Source: Pseudonocardia hydrocarbonoxydans
GTDB taxonomy: Bacteria; Actinomycetota; Actinomycetes; Mycobacteriales; Pseudonocardiaceae
Length of the DNA: 64,000 bases
Assembly: GCF_006539565.1 (NCBI RefSeq)
Contig: NZ_BJNG01000025.1
Coordinates: 1-64,000, forward strand
Direction: 5' to 3'
Shown: one piece after another, positions 62,592-64,000 of the stretch
Numbering within the stretch: the stretch's first letter is position 1
Layout of the letters: each line of letters starts with the position of its first letter
Notes under the pieces: model-generated
Databases searched by the model: none
Seen by the model: the letters and a program-made list of their open reading frames with translations, nothing else
Told to the model about the DNA's origin: nothing
Translations under genes and position numbers: made by a program

Positions 62592-63886
62592 AGGGCGATC
62601 ATCCCCGCGGGCACCCCCTGGCGCTCGGCGAACTCCGCGGCGGCGCCGGCGTAGGTGTCGAGCAGCGACTCCGTGGTGCGGTCCCAGGAGAAGCGTCGGG
62701 CGTGCCCGACGGCGGCGGCGGCCAGCACGTCGCGCCGCCGCAGCGCGGCGCGCAGCGCGTCGGCCCACTGGCCCGCGCCGTGGCCGGGCACCAGCAGGCC
62801 GGACCGCCCGTCGTCGACGGCCACCGGGAGCCCGCCGACCCGCGCGGCGACGACGGGCGTGCCGCACGCCTGCGCCTCCAGCGCGACGAGGCCGAAGGAC
62901 TCGTTGTGGCTGGGCACGGCCACGAGGTCGGCCGCGCGGTAGACGTCGACCAGGCCGTGGCCGCGCTGCGGCGGGAGGAAGCGCACGACGTCGGTGAGGT
63001 CGAGCGCGGCGGCGAGGGCCTGCAGCGAGGTCGGTGCGGCGAGCCCGCTGCCCGACGGCCCGCCCGCCACGAGGACGACCAGCCGCGCGCGCAGCGCCGG
63101 GTCGCGCCGCAGCATCTCCGCGGCCGCGCGGAGCAGCACGTCGGGGGCCTTGAGCGGCTGGATGCGGCCGACGAAGGCGAGCACGACGGCGTCCGGGGCG
63201 AGGCCGAGCGCCCGCCGGGACGCGGTGCGGTCGCCGGGGACGAACCGGTCGAGGTCGACGCCCGGCGGGATCGTGACGACCCGGCGCGGGTCTGCCCCGT
63301 AGAGCTCGATCAGCTCCCGCGCCTCGGAGTCGGTGTTGCCGATCAGCCGGTCGGCCTCGGCGACGACCTGGTCCTCCCCGATGACCCGCACCATCGGCTC
63401 GGGCTGGTCGCCGTCGGCCAGCGCCGCGTTCTTGACGCGCGCCAGCGTGTGGGCGCTGTGCACCAGCGGTACGCCCCAGCGGTCGCGGGCCAGCCAGCCG
63501 ACCTGGCCGGAGAGCCAGTAGTGCGAGTGCACGACGTCGTAGTGGCCGGGGTCGTGGCGGGCCTCGGTGCGCAGGACGCCCGCGGTGAACGCGCACAGCT
63601 GGCTGGGCAGGTCGTTCTTCCCCAGCCCCTCGAACGGCCCGGCCGCGATGTGCCGGACCAGCACGCCGGGGGCCAGCTCCGCGACCGGCGGGTGCTCCGA
63701 GGACGTGGCCCGGGTGAAGACCTCCACCTCGACGCCGCGCTCGGCCATCCGGCGGGCGGTCTCGACGATGTAGACGTTCATGCCGCCCGCGTCACCGGTG
63801 CCCGGCTGCTCCAGCGGCGAGGTGTGCACGGAGAGCACGCTGACGCGACGGGGCCGGCGCTGGAAGGTCACGGCTCTGTGTAGCAC
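62588..63886 (-). CDS. mshA: D-inositol-3-phosphate glycosyltransferase (mycothiol synthesis)
   Basis: 432 aa GT4 (GT-B fold) enzyme that adds GlcNAc from UDP-GlcNAc to inositol-3-phosphate, the first step of mycothiol. Motifs: [51 protein letters not shown] and the nucleotide-sugar motif [24 protein letters not shown] 63886 is the longest start; a GTG at 63871 is also possible, and neither has a clear ribosome binding site. Mycothiol is the main actinobacterial low-molecular-weight thiol. Confidence 0.95.
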   Translation of the reverse strand: MLHRAVTFQRRPRRVSVLSVHTSPLEQPGTGDAGGMNVYIVETARRMAERGVEVEVFTRATSSEHPPVAELAPGVLVRHIAAGPFEGLGKNDLPSQLCAFTAGVLRTEARHDPGHYDVVHSHYWLSGQVGWLARDRWGVPLVHSAHTLARVKNAALADGDQPEPMVRVIGEDQVVAEADRLIGNTDSEARELIELYGADPRRVVTIPPGVDLDRFVPGDRTASRRALGLAPDAVVLAFVGRIQPLKAPDVLLRAAAEMLRRDPALRARLVVLVAGGPSGSGLAAPTSLQALAAALDLTDVVRFLPPQRGHGLVDVYRAADLVAVPSHNESFGLVALEAQACGTPVVAARVGGLPVAVDDGRSGLLVPGHGAGQWADALRAALRRRDVLAAAAVGHARRFSWDRTTESLLDTYAGAAAEFAERQGVPAGMIAL

Positions 63887-63907
63887 GTTCGTTCACCCGG
63901 CAATCGT

Positions 63908-64000
63908 TCACTCCGCAAGTAGTGCGAGCAGGGCCCGGAGGGGGTCCTCGGCGTGCCAGCCGCCGGTGCCGTCGGGCCAGGCCGGCACCCGGAGGCGACC
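63908..64000 (-). CDS. 3' end of an unidentified gene
   Basis: The last 30 codons of a minus-strand frame ending in TGA at 63908-63910: RLRVPAWPDGTGGWHAEDPL then RALLALLAE. The codon pattern (G/C at third positions) looks coding, and the frame is open to the window edge. Too little remains to name a family. It ends 22 bases before the mshA start, on the same strand. Confidence 0.55.
   Translation of the reverse strand, partial: GRLRVPAWPDGTGGWHAEDPLRALLALLAE

Overview
The window is high-GC actinobacterial chromosome with many GTG starts and 4-bp ATGA/GTGA overlaps between adjacent genes. Its gene order matches the conserved mshA-to-menaquinone block of mycobacteria (Rv0486 to about Rv0548 in M. 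tuberculosis), read here in reverse. It also carries developmental regulators of Streptomyces type: a BldC-like protein and a BldN-like sigma factor followed by an RsbN-like anti-sigma factor. Together these suggest a mycelial member of the Pseudonocardiales, most likely Pseudonocardia. That assignment is inference from layout and protein similarity.

Layout. 0-7.3 kb: a TerD-family gene and menaquinone genes menB, menE and menA, with a secreted protein between menE and menA. 7.3-13.4 kb: an accessory-looking stretch with an Nramp metal transporter, a decayed IS4-family transposase, a membrane-anchored molybdopterin oxidoreductase, a sensor-kinase remnant and a Ni/Co permease. 13.7-16 kb: bldC, a small membrane protein and a MinD/ParA-type ATPase. 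16-20.9 kb: system II cytochrome c maturation (ccdA, resB, ccsB, a TlpA/ResA-like lipoprotein). 20.2-29.5 kb: tetrapyrrole genes (hemL, hemB, hemD, hemC, hemA) headed by the redox repressor rex, with a matching Rex operator. 29.6-34 kb: a fasciclin lipoprotein, a second molybdopterin oxidoreductase, a glutaredoxin-like protein and an acyl-CoA ligase. 34.4-37.7 kb: bldN-rsbN and a HAD phosphatase. 37.7-45.2 kb: acyltransferase, epimerase, ribosomal protein bS22, a HTH protein, proC, thioesterase, TIM-barrel protein, a proline-rich membrane protein and a Ppx/GppA phosphatase.

45.2-52.4 kb is an integrated mobile element of about 7.1 kb inserted at the 3' end of regX3. It is bounded by a 13-bp direct repeat that includes the last sense codons of regX3, and the element restores a near-identical C-terminus and stop. 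It encodes two tyrosine recombinases, an excisionase-like HTH, a repressor-like HTH protein facing a set of operator-like repeats, a winged-helix replication-like protein, small zinc-ribbon proteins and one HK97-fold major capsid protein. No terminase, portal, protease or tail gene is visible. This is the most unusual feature of the window.

52.4-64 kb: regX3-senX3 with a PHO-box-like repeat upstream, gpmA, a divergent MarR/VOC pair with a shared dyad, an OhrR-like regulator, a 4-coumarate-CoA-ligase-like enzyme, a DUF4349 protein, an unusual adenylation/carrier/membrane-acyltransferase fusion, a YbjN-like protein, mshA, and the 3' end of one more gene.

Several intergenic spaces hold repeats: a 22-bp GCGAGTCCCCCGTTCC family seen twice, a GTGCACAC-rich repeat seen twice, and an array of about 0.3 kb at 19.3-19.6 kb. 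No rRNA, tRNA or CRISPR array was recognised.
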